From NCBI GenBank assembly GCA_905200645.1, contig CAJKLD010000003.1, forward strand, positions 36,037-100,036: a DNA stretch of 64,000 bases, in the 5' to 3' direction. The translations under genes and the position numbers were made by a program. This document shows, piece after piece, positions 36,705-46,473 of the stretch (its first letter is position 1; every line of letters starts with the position of its first letter). Under the pieces are notes generated by a model that saw only the letters and a list, made by a program, of their open reading frames with translations, did not search any database and was not told where the DNA came from. This DNA is from an uncultured Phascolarctobacterium sp. (GTDB taxonomy: Bacteria > Bacillota > Negativicutes > Acidaminococcales > Acidaminococcaceae).

Positions 36705-37490
36705 ATGGCAGATAGAGAAAAAATTTTACGCTACTTTAAAGCCGGCGGCGACGAACAGCTGGCGGCCAAGCTATTGGATTTGGCAGAGGGAGCTAATAAA
36801 AGCCGCAAGTTCCGCGTCAGTGAATTTTTAGACCCTCACGCTTATAATGCAGCAGAAATTATCGCTGCTAATTTTGATAACGTCAAGTTGGAAGCGGACG
36901 GCGGTTTTGCCAATGCGGAGCGCGTGAAGGTAGCTTATGTGGCCGAAGATTTTTACGGTCAGCCTGATTTTGGTATGGCGTTCTTTTTGGCAGCGTGGGA
37001 TAAACGCTATTATGATTTGTCCCACCGCGATATTTTAGGCGCGTTTATGGGTACGGGCTGCAAGCGCGAGGCTTTGGGCGACATTGTTTTTGTGCCCGAG
37101 GGCGCGCAGCTTGTAGTAGAGCGCACGCTGGTAAATTATTTGATTGGCAATTTGACGCAGATAGGCGCCGCTCCCGTAACCTTAAAGGAAATTACCCGCG
37201 AGGAGCTGCTGCAAAAAGAAGAAAAGGTAAAAATTATTAACGCCACGGTTTCTGATTTGCGTTTAGACGCAGTAGCGGCAGCCGGGTATGGCGTGTCACG
37301 CAGCCGCATGGCAGAGGAAATAAAGAGCTTGAATGTGAAAATAAATTGGCAGGAAGCAAAAAAAGCGGCGCAGCCGGTCAAGGAAGGCGACATACTTTCT
37401 TTTCGCGGACGCGGGCGCGTAGAGGTGGCGGAAATTCGCGGCACAACTAAAAAAGGACGCATCAGCATTACGTTGAAGCGTTACATTTAA
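36705..37490 (+). CDS. ylmH: YlmH family RNA-binding protein (S4 domain)
   Basis: 261-aa protein with a C-terminal S4 RNA-binding domain (from about residue 185, with LRLDAVAAAGYGVSRSRMAE). The upstream part carries the conserved block YDLSHRDILGAFMGTGCKREALGDI. YlmH is a ribosome-associated factor whose gene lies in the division cluster of most Firmicutes. The usual yggT/ylmG gene between proC and ylmH is absent; the gap is only 15 bp. Confidence 0.92.
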   Translation: MADREKILRYFKAGGDEQLAAKLLDLAEGANKSRKFRVSEFLDPHAYNAAEIIAANFDNVKLEADGGFANAERVKVAYVAEDFYGQPDFGMAFFLAAWDKRYYDLSHRDILGAFMGTGCKREALGDIVFVPEGAQLVVERTLVNYLIGNLTQIGAAPVTLKEITREELLQKEEKVKIINATVSDLRLDAVAAAGYGVSRSRMAEEIKSLNVKINWQEAKKAAQPVKEGDILSFRGRGRVEVAEIRGTTKKGRISITLKRYI

Positions 37491-37509
37491 AATAAAGGGA
37501 GGAAACAAG

Positions 37510-38328
37510 ATGCTAACTCCTGAGGATTTAAAAAAGAAAACCTTTCCCAAAGGCTTTCGCGGCTACGAAACGGAAGAGGTAGACAAATTTATGGCGGAGA
37601 TTATCAAAGAGTATAATTATTTGTACTTGGATAATCTGGAGCAAAAGGAAACCATTGAGCGCGTCAGCTCTAAGCTGGAATATTATCAGCAGATGGAGGC
37701 TACCATGCAGAGCACCTTGACTGTAGCGCAGGAAACTGCCGACGAGGTGAAAGCGTCCAGCGAAAAAAAGGCGGCGCTGCTGGAAAAGGAAACTGCGGTG
37801 AAGTGCGAGCAGCTGTTGGCAGAGGCCAAAGCGTCTGCCAAAAAGCTTCACGAGGAAACCATGGCTCATGCCGAAGATTTGTACAACCAAACTAAGGCCA
37901 AGACGGATAATATGCTGCAGGCTGCCATGGCGGAGGGCAATAAAATGCGTACCGAAGCTAAGGAATATGCCGATAATCTGCGGCGCACTGCCGAAACGGA
38001 AACGGATAAGCTGCGCTTAATTACCGAGGATACTTGCAAAAAACGCAGTAATTCCGCTGCTGCCGAAGCTAATGCGTTGCTGGAAAATGCACGCAGCGAA
38101 GCAGGCAAAATGATGCTGGAGGCCAACACTAAGTACCGCAAAATTGTGGGCGATGCCGAAGAAAAAAGCCGTAAAATTATTTTTGACGCCGAGTCCAGAG
38201 CGTCTCTTGCCCAGCAGAATTATGAAAACCAAATGAAAAAATCTCTGCTGCACTGCAAAAATATGCGGCACATGCTGGAAACGCAGCTGGAGCTGGTGAA
38301 TAATTTCACTAAGCAGACAGAGGAATAG
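37510..38328 (+). CDS. divIVA: DivIVA domain protein
   Basis: 272-aa pole/septum-localised coiled-coil protein. The N-terminal lipid-binding domain is typical (TPEDLKKKTFPKGFRGYETE, then EVDKFMAEI), followed by near-continuous coiled coil rich in Ala, Glu and Lys. Longer than the 164-aa B. subtilis protein. Start has AAAGGGAGG. Ends the sepF-ylmH-divIVA run. Confidence 0.93.
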   Translation: MLTPEDLKKKTFPKGFRGYETEEVDKFMAEIIKEYNYLYLDNLEQKETIERVSSKLEYYQQMEATMQSTLTVAQETADEVKASSEKKAALLEKETAVKCEQLLAEAKASAKKLHEETMAHAEDLYNQTKAKTDNMLQAAMAEGNKMRTEAKEYADNLRRTAETETDKLRLITEDTCKKRSNSAAAEANALLENARSEAGKMMLEANTKYRKIVGDAEEKSRKIIFDAESRASLAQQNYENQMKKSLLHCKNMRHMLETQLELVNNFTKQTEE

Positions 38329-38342
38329 GCGGTGGGTGAAGC

Positions 38343-39014
38343 ATGATTATTTTGGTGCGCCATGGAGAAGCCACTCACCACACCCGGCATTTAACCGGCG
38401 GCTGGACGGATTCTGTGCTGACTGATAAGGGCCGCGCCCAGCTTAAAGCGGCAGCGGAGATGCTGGCGTTGGATTTTGCGCCGCGCAAGGAAAAGCTGCG
38501 CATTTTAGCCAGCGATTTGCAGCGGGCGGCGGAATCTGCACAGATTTTAGCGGCAGCCTTAAATATGCAGGACAAAATAGAATACTGCCGGTTTCTGCGG
38601 GAAAAAAATAACGGCATAGCTGCCGGACTAACCGAGGAAGAAGCCAAAAAGATTTTTTGCAAGCCTGCAACGGAGCAGGAGCTGCATCATCGCAATTATC
38701 CCGGCGGCGAAACGCGCACGGAATTTTATGAGCGCAATGTGCAGGGCTTATGGAGCTGTGCCGATGTGGAAAAAGAAAATCTTTTAATTGTTGCCCATAA
38801 AGGTACGCTGCAAAATATTATCTTTAAATGGCTGGGCATGAATATGGCTCAAGTGGTGGCGTTTAATTATTCGGTGGATATTGCTCCGGCCAGCGTTACG
38901 GTTTTGGGTATCAATAAATGGCACGAGCATACAATTTTTCGTCTGAATGATGTAAGCCACTTAAATCATTGTCAAGGCTTCGGCGTGTTTAATTTTAAGT
39001 ACGAAAAAAAATAG
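38343..39014 (+). CDS. Histidine phosphatase family protein
   Basis: 223-aa phosphoglycerate-mutase-like phosphatase. Catalytic RHG is in ILVRHGEATHH (His8), a second conserved region has LASDLQRAAESAQIL, and the second histidine is in LLIVAHKGTLQNI. Substrate unknown. It follows divIVA by 14 bp and may be cotranscribed. Confidence 0.87.
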   Translation: MIILVRHGEATHHTRHLTGGWTDSVLTDKGRAQLKAAAEMLALDFAPRKEKLRILASDLQRAAESAQILAAALNMQDKIEYCRFLREKNNGIAAGLTEEEAKKIFCKPATEQELHHRNYPGGETRTEFYERNVQGLWSCADVEKENLLIVAHKGTLQNIIFKWLGMNMAQVVAFNYSVDIAPASVTVLGINKWHEHTIFRLNDVSHLNHCQGFGVFNFKYEKK

Positions 39015-39065
39015 TCTTAAACAGTGCTTGAGCAGGCTGGCTTTTTCAAAAGTTTAGTGTGTTAG

Positions 39066-39094
39066 TTGACTTTTGGCAGGGCTTAATATATAAT
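39066..39094 (+). promoter_or_regulatory. ileS promoter
   Basis: TTGACT and TATAAT spaced by exactly 17 bp, placing the transcript start just before the T-box leader. Confidence 0.75.
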
Positions 39095-39100
39095 AATATG

Positions 39101-39365
39101 AGTTTTGAATATTGCAACATGATGAACAAGACAGTAATCTGTGCAGGCGGAGCAAGCGAGCCGGGGATGGTGTAAGCCCGGATGACAGCCAAGCAGATGA
39201 AAATCACTTGGGAATGGATGCGGCGAAGCTAGTAGCTGCATACGGTCGCGCCCGATAACGCGCAAACGAGTGGCAGAATTTTTATGTTTTGTCATTAGGG
39301 TGGTACCACGGAGTATCTATGTTGATTATAGCTTCGTCCCTTGCGGGATGAGGCTTTTTTATTTT
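39101..39365 (+). promoter_or_regulatory. T-box riboswitch leader of ileS
   Basis: Uncharged-tRNA sensing leader. The diagnostic T-box AGGGTGGTACCACG is at 39297-39310 and is followed by a terminator hairpin at 39331-39360 (GCTTCGTCCC / GGGATGAGGC with T run). A likely specifier codon ATC (Ile) is at 39203-39205 in GAAAATCACTTGGG, fitting the isoleucyl-tRNA synthetase gene downstream. Uncharged tRNA-Ile would stabilise the antiterminator and switch ileS on. Confidence 0.93.
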
Positions 39366-39393
39366 GTTTAATAATTTTTGGAGGTTATGACTA

Positions 39394-42183
39394 ATGGACT
39401 ATGGTAAAACATTGAATCTGCCCGAAACAGAGTTCCCTATGCGTGCCGGTTTGCCGCAGCGTGAACCTGACTTTTTGAAATTTTGGCAGGAAAACGATAT
39501 TTATAATAAAAAACAAGCCTTGCATGCAGGCCATCCCAAATTTATTTTGCACGACGGTCCTCCTTATGCCAACGGCAAAATTCATATGGGCACGGCGCTG
39601 AATAAAATTTTGAAGGATATCATCGTTAAATATAAATATGCTCAAGGTTTTGACACTCCTTATGTTCCCGGCTGGGATACTCACGGTATGCCTATTGAGC
39701 ACGCCTGCATCAAGGAGCTGGGCTTGAACCGTAACGAGCTGGATATTTTGACTTTGCGCGGCAAATGCCACGATTTTGCTTTAAAATGGCTGGACGTTCA
39801 GCGCGAGGACTTTAAACGCTTGGGCGTTTTGGGCGATTGGGAGCATCCCTATGTTACTTTGCACCATAGCTTTGAGGCTGAACAAATTCGCGTGTTTGGC
39901 ACTATGGCTAACAAGGGTTATATTTATAAGGGCAAAAAGACCGTTTACTGGTGCCCGCATTGCGAAACCGCGCTTGCTGAAGCCGAGATTGAATACGGCG
40001 AGCAAAAAACTCCCACTATTTTCGTAAAAATGCCTTTAGTAAAAGATAACGGCATGACGCCGGAAGCTGCTAAGGGTAAAAAGGCTTACATGGTAATTTG
40101 GACTACAACTCCGTGGACTATTCCCGCTAACGTAGCCGTAGCTTTGAATCCTGCTTTGGAATATGCTTGGGTTGAATGCGAGGGCGAAGTTTTATTCATG
40201 GCTAAAGATTTGCTGGACGAAGTTGGCAAAAAATGTCACAAGGATTTGTCCAATATTCTCGGCACTACCATGGGTAAGGATATGGAATTTGCCGAATGCG
40301 TACATCCTTTCCCCGAATATAACAACCGCACCTCTTTAGTTGTTATGGCAGATTATGTAACATTGGAAGCCGGTACCGGCTGCGTACATACCGCTCCCGG
40401 TCATGGCGACGTGGACTTTGAAACCGGTTTGAAATATAAGCTGCCGATTTTGTGCCCCGTTGACGGCCAAGGTAAATTAACCGCTGAAGCCGGCGAGCGC
40501 TTTGCAGGCATGTTTGTTTTTGACGCCAATATTCCGGTGTTAAAATATTTGGCAGAGCTGAACTGCCTGCTGGGCAAGGAAAATATTAAGCATCAATACG
40601 CACACTGCTGGCGCTGCAAAAATCCGATTATTTTCCGCGCCACCTCTCAATGGTTTGCTTCCGTTGACGGCTTCCGCGACGAAGCTTTGAAAGCGATTGC
40701 TAACGACGTACAATGGATTCCTTCTTGGGGTGAGCAGCGTATTCATAACATGGTCAGCGACCGTCATGACTGGTGTATCAGCCGTCAGCGCGTTTGGGGC
40801 GTGCCCATTCCCGTATTCTACTGCGAAAAATGCGGCGAGCATTTAATCAACGAAGCCACTATCGACTCTGTGGCCAACTGGTTTGAAAAAGAAGGCAGCG
40901 ACGCTTGGTGGGCGCACAGCGCTGAAGAGCTGCTGCCAGCCGGAACCGTCTGCCCTAAATGTGGACACAATCATTTCCGCAAGGAAACCGATATTATGGA
41001 CGTATGGTTTGACAGTGGTTCATCCCACATGGCAGTAGCCGCTAAACGTCCGGAGCTGGGCTGGCCTGTTGCTATGTATTTGGAGGGCAGCGACCAACAT
41101 CGCGGCTGGTTCCAATCTTCTCTGTTGACCTCCGTTGCCGTAACCGGCAAGGCTCCTTATAAATCTGTTTTGACTCACGGCTATGTAGTTGACGGCGAAG
41201 GCCGCAAAATGTCTAAATCCGTGGGCAATGTAATTATTCCACAGGATGTTATCAAGCAATACGGCGCCGATATTATCCGCCTGTGGGCTGCATCCTCCGA
41301 TTATAAGGCAGATATCCGCATTTCTCCCAAGATTTTGAAACAGCTGTCCGAGGTTTACCGCAAGATTCGCAACACCATCCGTTACATTTTGGGTAATACC
41401 AACGATTTTGATTATGAAAAGGATGCAGTTCCGTTCAGTGAAATGCTGGAGCTGGATAAATGGGCTTTGATGCATTTGCAGCTGCTTAAAAAGGAAGTTA
41501 CCGCCGCTTACGACAGCTACGATTTCCATGTGCTGTATCATGCTATTCACAATTTCTGTACCGTAGAAATGTCCAGCTTCTATTTGGATATTATTAAGGA
41601 CCGTCTGTACGCTTACAAGGCCGACAGTAAGGAACGCCGCAGCGCGCAGACTGCTATGTACGAAATTTTGCTGGATCTTTTGGTAATGCTTACTCCTGTA
41701 TTGAGCTTCACCATGGAAGAGGTATGGCAATTTATGAAGAAGCCTGCTAACGCTCCGGAATCAGTACAAATGCTGCCGTGGCCGGAAATTAAAGCAGAGT
41801 ATATTGATGAAGCTTTGGAAACCAAGTGGGATAACTTCATTGGTATTCGCAGTGAGATTACCAAGGTTCTGGAACTAGCCCGCCGCGATAAAAAGATTGG
41901 CCATTCCTTAGACGCTAAGGTTGAACTGCATGCCGAAGGCGAAGCTTTGGCTATTCTTAAATCTGTAGAAAATGATTTGGCAACTTTGTTAATTGTTTCT
42001 CAAGCAGTTGTAGTTGAGGGCGTTGCCGGTGGCGCAGAAGCAACCGGACGCGAGGATTTGAAGGTAACCGTTATGGCTGCTGAAGGTCATAAGTGCGAGC
42101 GTTGCTGGATTTACAGCGACGAGGTTGGCGCTGATGTCGAGCATCCTACTCTGTGCAAACGCTGTGCAGAAGCAGTAAAATAA
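39394..42183 (+). CDS. ileS: Isoleucine--tRNA ligase
   Basis: 929-aa class I aminoacyl-tRNA synthetase. The HIGH-type motif reads HMGT (GKIHMGTALNK), KMSKS is in GRKMSKSVGN, and a C-terminal zinc site has CERCW and CKRC. The editing domain lies between. Bacterial-type IleS length. Controlled by the T-box leader immediately upstream. Followed by a terminator. Confidence 0.97.
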   Translation: MDYGKTLNLPETEFPMRAGLPQREPDFLKFWQENDIYNKKQALHAGHPKFILHDGPPYANGKIHMGTALNKILKDIIVKYKYAQGFDTPYVPGWDTHGMPIEHACIKELGLNRNELDILTLRGKCHDFALKWLDVQREDFKRLGVLGDWEHPYVTLHHSFEAEQIRVFGTMANKGYIYKGKKTVYWCPHCETALAEAEIEYGEQKTPTIFVKMPLVKDNGMTPEAAKGKKAYMVIWTTTPWTIPANVAVALNPALEYAWVECEGEVLFMAKDLLDEVGKKCHKDLSNILGTTMGKDMEFAECVHPFPEYNNRTSLVVMADYVTLEAGTGCVHTAPGHGDVDFETGLKYKLPILCPVDGQGKLTAEAGERFAGMFVFDANIPVLKYLAELNCLLGKENIKHQYAHCWRCKNPIIFRATSQWFASVDGFRDEALKAIANDVQWIPSWGEQRIHNMVSDRHDWCISRQRVWGVPIPVFYCEKCGEHLINEATIDSVANWFEKEGSDAWWAHSAEELLPAGTVCPKCGHNHFRKETDIMDVWFDSGSSHMAVAAKRPELGWPVAMYLEGSDQHRGWFQSSLLTSVAVTGKAPYKSVLTHGYVVDGEGRKMSKSVGNVIIPQDVIKQYGADIIRLWAASSDYKADIRISPKILKQLSEVYRKIRNTIRYILGNTNDFDYEKDAVPFSEMLELDKWALMHLQLLKKEVTAAYDSYDFHVLYHAIHNFCTVEMSSFYLDIIKDRLYAYKADSKERRSAQTAMYEILLDLLVMLTPVLSFTMEEVWQFMKKPANAPESVQMLPWPEIKAEYIDEALETKWDNFIGIRSEITKVLELARRDKKIGHSLDAKVELHAEGEALAILKSVENDLATLLIVSQAVVVEGVAGGAEATGREDLKVTVMAAEGHKCERCWIYSDEVGADVEHPTLCKRCAEAVK

Positions 42184-42195
42184 GCTTTAAATTAT

Positions 42196-42233
42196 AAAAA
42201 CCGTGTAGGAAGTAATTCCTGCACGGTTTTTTT
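42196..42233 (+). terminator. Rho-independent terminator after ileS
   Basis: AAAAACCGTGTAGGAA / TTCCTGCACGGTTTTTTT stem with one G-T pair. Confidence 0.85.
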
Positions 42234-42279
42234 ATCCCTGTTTTATTTAAAAATGTATATTTGTCTTACGTTTTTCTAC

Positions 42280-43215
42280 TTATTCTTTTTGTTTCCACGG
42301 CAGCATATTTTCCGGTACCTGTGCCAGCATAATAGCGGCAAAAACCAAAAGACAGCCAAAAATTTCCCGCTGGCTCATAGCCTGTCCCAAAAGCAGCCAG
42401 CCGCTGAGCAGAGCAAAGGCTGATTCCAAACTCATAATCATACAGGCCAGTACGGGATTGCAGTGCTTTTGCCCCACAATCTGCAAGGTGTAGGCCACGC
42501 CGCTGGACATAATGCCTGCGTAGGCTATGGGCAGCAATCCTAAAATAATATTATGCAAGGACGGAGTTTCAAAAATGAACATCAAAATACCGTTAAGTAT
42601 GGTGCAGGTAATGAACTGTACCAAGGATAAACGCACTCCGTCTAAATTGGTAATAACTCTATCCACCGCAATAATTTGACCCGCAAAACAAAAGGCACAA
42701 ACTAATGTATAAAAATCACCTTTGTTAATAGAAAAGCCTTCGTTGATGCAGATATAGTACATACCGATTGCAGCAATAACTACACTAACACATTGTACAA
42801 TGGTTAGCCGGGTGCGGTAAATTGCATAGCTTAAAAATGGCACCAGCACAATATAAAGCGCAGTAATAAAACCGCTTTTGCCTACAGTAGTATACATAAT
42901 TCCCAGCTGCTGCATAAAGCTGGCTAAGGTTAAAGCAATACCGCATACGATACCGCCTTTTATAGTGCGGTCCTTGCGCAGAGGGTTGTCAGTACCAAGA
43001 ATCCTGAAGGGCTTGCCGTTTAGTTTATCGAACAATAAACAGCAGCAGAAAAGAAAAATTGTCGCCAAAAAACTACGGGCGCAGTTAAAGGTAAGCGGCT
43101 CGGCATATTCTCCGCCTACGCTTTGCGCAATAAAGGCTGTGCCCCAGATAAATGCGCAGAGAGTGAGCATAAGTATGCCCTGAAAATTATTTTTCTTAAC
43201 AGAGGAATTATTCAT
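42280..43215 (-). CDS. EamA/DMT family transporter
   Basis: 311-aa membrane protein of the drug/metabolite transporter superfamily: two EamA domains, about ten helices, N-terminal motif AFIWGTAFIAQSVG and the second-domain MSSGVAYTLQIVGQK. Likely exports or imports a small metabolite; substrate unknown. Lone minus-strand gene, convergent with ileS. Its start has TAGGAG ten bases upstream. Confidence 0.88.
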   Translation of the reverse strand: MNNSSVKKNNFQGILMLTLCAFIWGTAFIAQSVGGEYAEPLTFNCARSFLATIFLFCCCLLFDKLNGKPFRILGTDNPLRKDRTIKGGIVCGIALTLASFMQQLGIMYTTVGKSGFITALYIVLVPFLSYAIYRTRLTIVQCVSVVIAAIGMYYICINEGFSINKGDFYTLVCAFCFAGQIIAVDRVITNLDGVRLSLVQFITCTILNGILMFIFETPSLHNIILGLLPIAYAGIMSSGVAYTLQIVGQKHCNPVLACMIMSLESAFALLSGWLLLGQAMSQREIFGCLLVFAAIMLAQVPENMLPWKQKE

Positions 43216-43441
43216 CTAAGTAACACTCCTAAATTTAAACAATGTGATGCTATTTATTGTATCATTTTTTGCAGTAATATACAAAGGGAAGCAGAGAAAT
43301 AAGCGGCTTGCGGCAGATTTTTTCGCTGTTTTTCTGCGGAACATTCTTTGAGCAGGGACGTCTGTGTAAACAAGCAGCGAACTTTGCGATAAAAATTGAG
43401 CAAGCTGCAACAAAAAAATTAGTAGCGCATAAAAAAGGAAG

Positions 43442-43494
43442 AGCTATATATTGTTTTGCATTTCGTTGACATACACGATATATTGTGGTAGAAT
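43442..43494 (+). promoter_or_regulatory. nrdD promoter with two NrdR boxes
   Basis: -35 TTGACA (43466-43471) and -10 TAGAAT (43489-43494), 17 bp apart. Two NrdR-like boxes share ATATATTG: one at 43446-43453, the other (ACACGATATATTGTGG) inside the -35/-10 spacer at 43478-43485. The 32-bp centre spacing equals three helical turns, the arrangement known for NrdR repression of ribonucleotide reductase genes. The leader to the ATG is about 120 bases. Confidence 0.75.
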
Positions 43495-43620
43495 GATTTC
43501 GTAATCAAATGTAGCCAAAAGACGAAAGGCGATTGCAAAAGGCCGTGGACAGATAAAGAAATTTTTGTTGCGGTCCTTTTCCATGTTTATATTGATAAAA
43601 ACCAGAAAGGATGGAGGGCA

Positions 43621-45747
43621 ATGAAGGTTATTAAGCGCGACGGTACTACCGTAGATTTTGATGGCAGCAAAATTGTTGTGGCAATTCAAAAGGCCAACGC
43701 AGCTGTCGAACCTGAATATCGCATTGAGGAGGACAAGATTGACAAAATTGCCAAGCATGTGCAGGAGCGCAACCGTATGCGTTTGTTGGTAGAGGATATT
43801 CAGGATATGGTAGAGCACAGCCTGATGGACGAAGGTAAATTTGAGCTGGCGAAGGCGTATATTATTTACCGTTATCAGCGTGCGTTGGTGCGCAAAGCCA
43901 ATACTACCGACGAATCTATTCTTTCTTTGATTCGCAACAGCAATAAGGATGTTATGGAAGAAAACTCCAACAAAAATGCTGTTATGGCAGCTACTCAGCG
44001 CGATTTGATTGCCGGCGAGGTTTCTAAGGATTTAACCAAACGCATTATGCTGCCGGAAAAAATTTCTAAGGCGCATGAAGAAGGCGTGCTGCATTTCCAC
44101 GATGCAGATTATTTTATTCAGCCTATTTTTAACTGCTGCCTGATAAATATTGGCGATATGCTGGACAACGGCACGGTTATGAACGGCAAGCTGATTGAAA
44201 CTCCTAAAAGCTTTCAGGTAGCCTGTACCGTTATGACGCAGATTATTGCTTCCGTAGCTTCCAGTCAATATGGCGGACAATCCGTAGATATCTGTCATTT
44301 GGGTAAATATCTGCGCCGCAGCTATGAGAAATTTAAAAAGAATATTTTAGAAACCAGCGACGGTAAAATTGACGCCGATACTTTGGAGCGTCTGACTAAC
44401 GAGCGCCTGCGTTACGAATTAAAGGGCGGCGTACAGACTATTCAGTATCAAATCAACACCTTGATGACTACCAACGGTCAATCTCCGTTCGTTACTCTGT
44501 TCTTGAACCTGCGCGAGGACGATCCATATTTAAAAGAAAACGCTATGATTGTTGAAGAAATTCTGCGTCAGCGTTTGCAAGGCATCAAGAACGACAAGGG
44601 CGTTTATGTAACGCCTGCTTTCCCCAAGCTGGTTTATGTTTTGGACGAATTTAACTGCTTAAAGGGCGGCAAGTATGATTATATTACCCGCCTGGCTGTA
44701 AAATGCAGCGCTAAGCGTATGTATCCAGATTATATCAGCGCGAAAAAAATGCGCGAAAATTATGAAGGCAATGTGTTCAGTCCCATGGGCTGCCGCAGCT
44801 TCCTGACTGCTTGGAAGGATGAAAACGGTAAATATAAATTTGAAGGCCGTTTCAATCAAGGCGTAGTTTCCTTGAATCTGCCGCAGATTGGCATTGTTGC
44901 TCAAGGCGACGAGCAAAAATTCTGGCAGATTTTGGACGAGCGTTTGGAGCTGTGCTATGAAGCGCTAATGTGCCGCCATAATGCTTTGAAGGGCATTAAG
45001 AGCGACGTTAGTCCCGTACATTGGCAGTATGGCGCTATTGCCCGTCTGCAAAAAGGCGAACCTATTGATAGATTCTTAGAGAATGGTTACTCTACCATTT
45101 CTTTAGGCTACATTGGCCTTTATGAATTGACTAAGCTCATGAAGGGCGTCAGCCACACCGAGCCGGAAGGAACAGAATTTGCTCTGCGCGTTATGAATCG
45201 TCTGCGCGGCGCCTGCGAAAAATGGAAGGCTAAAACCGGTATAGGCTTCGGCTTGTACGGTACTCCCGCAGAAAGCTTGTGCTACCGTTTTGCCCGCGTT
45301 GATAAAGAACGCTTTGGCACTATTGAGGACGTTACCGACAAGGGATATTACACCAACTCCTATCACGTTGATGTCCGCGAAAAAATCGACGCTTTCCATA
45401 AATTTAAATTTGAAAGCCAATTCCAAAAGATTTCCTCCGGCGGCGCAATTTCTTATGTGGAAATTCCTAATATGCGTCATAATACCGAGGCTTTGGAAGA
45501 AGTTGTTAAATTTATTTACGACAATATTCAATATGCTGAATTTAATACTAAATCTGATTACTGCCACGTGTGCGGCTTTGACGGCGAAATTACCATTAAC
45601 GACGATAACGAATGGGAATGCCCGGCCTGCCACAACAAGGATCATGCTAAGATGACAGTTATCCGCCGTACCTGCGGTTATTTAGGCGAAAACTTTTGGA
45701 ATGTAGGCAAAACCAAGGAGATAAAATCCCGTGTAATGCATTTATAA
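43621..45747 (+). CDS. nrdD: Anaerobic ribonucleoside-triphosphate reductase
   Basis: 708-aa glycyl-radical enzyme that reduces NTPs to dNTPs without oxygen. N-terminal ATP-cone (MKVIKRDGTTVDFDGSKI), a zinc site with CHVCG and CPAC near the C-terminus, and the glycyl-radical loop RRTCGYLG (Gly686). The activase NrdG is encoded 14 bp downstream. Fits a strict anaerobe. Expression is probably NrdR-controlled. Confidence 0.96.
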   Translation: MKVIKRDGTTVDFDGSKIVVAIQKANAAVEPEYRIEEDKIDKIAKHVQERNRMRLLVEDIQDMVEHSLMDEGKFELAKAYIIYRYQRALVRKANTTDESILSLIRNSNKDVMEENSNKNAVMAATQRDLIAGEVSKDLTKRIMLPEKISKAHEEGVLHFHDADYFIQPIFNCCLINIGDMLDNGTVMNGKLIETPKSFQVACTVMTQIIASVASSQYGGQSVDICHLGKYLRRSYEKFKKNILETSDGKIDADTLERLTNERLRYELKGGVQTIQYQINTLMTTNGQSPFVTLFLNLREDDPYLKENAMIVEEILRQRLQGIKNDKGVYVTPAFPKLVYVLDEFNCLKGGKYDYITRLAVKCSAKRMYPDYISAKKMRENYEGNVFSPMGCRSFLTAWKDENGKYKFEGRFNQGVVSLNLPQIGIVAQGDEQKFWQILDERLELCYEALMCRHNALKGIKSDVSPVHWQYGAIARLQKGEPIDRFLENGYSTISLGYIGLYELTKLMKGVSHTEPEGTEFALRVMNRLRGACEKWKAKTGIGFGLYGTPAESLCYRFARVDKERFGTIEDVTDKGYYTNSYHVDVREKIDAFHKFKFESQFQKISSGGAISYVEIPNMRHNTEALEEVVKFIYDNIQYAEFNTKSDYCHVCGFDGEITINDDNEWECPACHNKDHAKMTVIRRTCGYLGENFWNVGKTKEIKSRVMHL

Positions 45748-45761
45748 GAAGGTGAACGCGC

Positions 45762-46304
45762 ATGAATTACGCTGAAATTAAAAATTTAGATATTGCTAAC
45801 GGTCCCGGACTGCGCGTATCGCTGTTTGTCAGCGGCTGCACTCATCATTGTAAAGGCTGCTTTAATCCGGAATCCTGGGATTTTAATTACGGTAAACCCT
45901 TTACTGAAGAAACAGCGGACGAGCTGTTCTGTTTGCTGGACAACGAGCACATCCGCGGCTTGACACTGTTGGGCGGCGAACCCTTTGAGCCTGCTAACCA
46001 AGCGGTATTAGCGCCTTTGGTAAAAAAATTCAAGGAAAAATTTCCGCATAAGGATTTGTGGTGCTACAGCGGTTACAATTTTGAAAAGGATATGCTGACC
46101 GGTAATTTAGGTCCGTGGGAGATAACGGAGCAAATGTTGACTTATATCGACGTGCTGGTAGACGGCGAATTTGTCATTGATTTAAAAAATCCTAATCTGC
46201 GTTTTCGCGGCAGCGCCAACCAGCGCGTAATACTAGTGCAGGAATCTATGCAGCAGGATAAAATTGTGCTGTGGGATGACGGCAACGGTTTAGAAATTAA
46301 ATAA
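45762..46304 (+). CDS. nrdG: Anaerobic ribonucleotide reductase activating protein
   Basis: 180-aa radical-SAM activase that installs the glycyl radical on NrdD. The cluster motif is CTHHCKGC (Cys26, Cys30, Cys33), followed by GCFNPESWDF and TLLGGEPFEP, both family-typical. Cotranscribed with nrdD and followed by a terminator. Confidence 0.95.
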   Translation: MNYAEIKNLDIANGPGLRVSLFVSGCTHHCKGCFNPESWDFNYGKPFTEETADELFCLLDNEHIRGLTLLGGEPFEPANQAVLAPLVKKFKEKFPHKDLWCYSGYNFEKDMLTGNLGPWEITEQMLTYIDVLVDGEFVIDLKNPNLRFRGSANQRVILVQESMQQDKIVLWDDGNGLEIK

Positions 46305-46317
46305 TAACTTAAAATTT

Positions 46318-46376
46318 AAAGGCTTTCTAAGGATTTCACAAAAAATACACGAAAATCTTCGGAAGCCTTTCTTTTT
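46318..46376 (+). terminator. Rho-independent terminator after nrdG
   Basis: AAAGGCTT ... AAGCCTTT stem, extended inward by AAGGATTT / AAAATCTT, then CTTTTT. Confidence 0.75.
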
Positions 46377-46380
46377 ATGT

Positions 46381-46409
46381 TTGACTATAATGGATATTGG
46401 TTTTATAAT
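46381..46409 (+). promoter_or_regulatory. Promoter of the GDPD gene
   Basis: TTGACT and TATAAT with a 17-bp spacer, 64 bp before the start codon. Confidence 0.7.
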
Positions 46410-46473
46410 AAATATCGTGATTACCTACATGAATTTATGAAGTCAAAGCATGTCTATATAGGAGGCTTTATCT

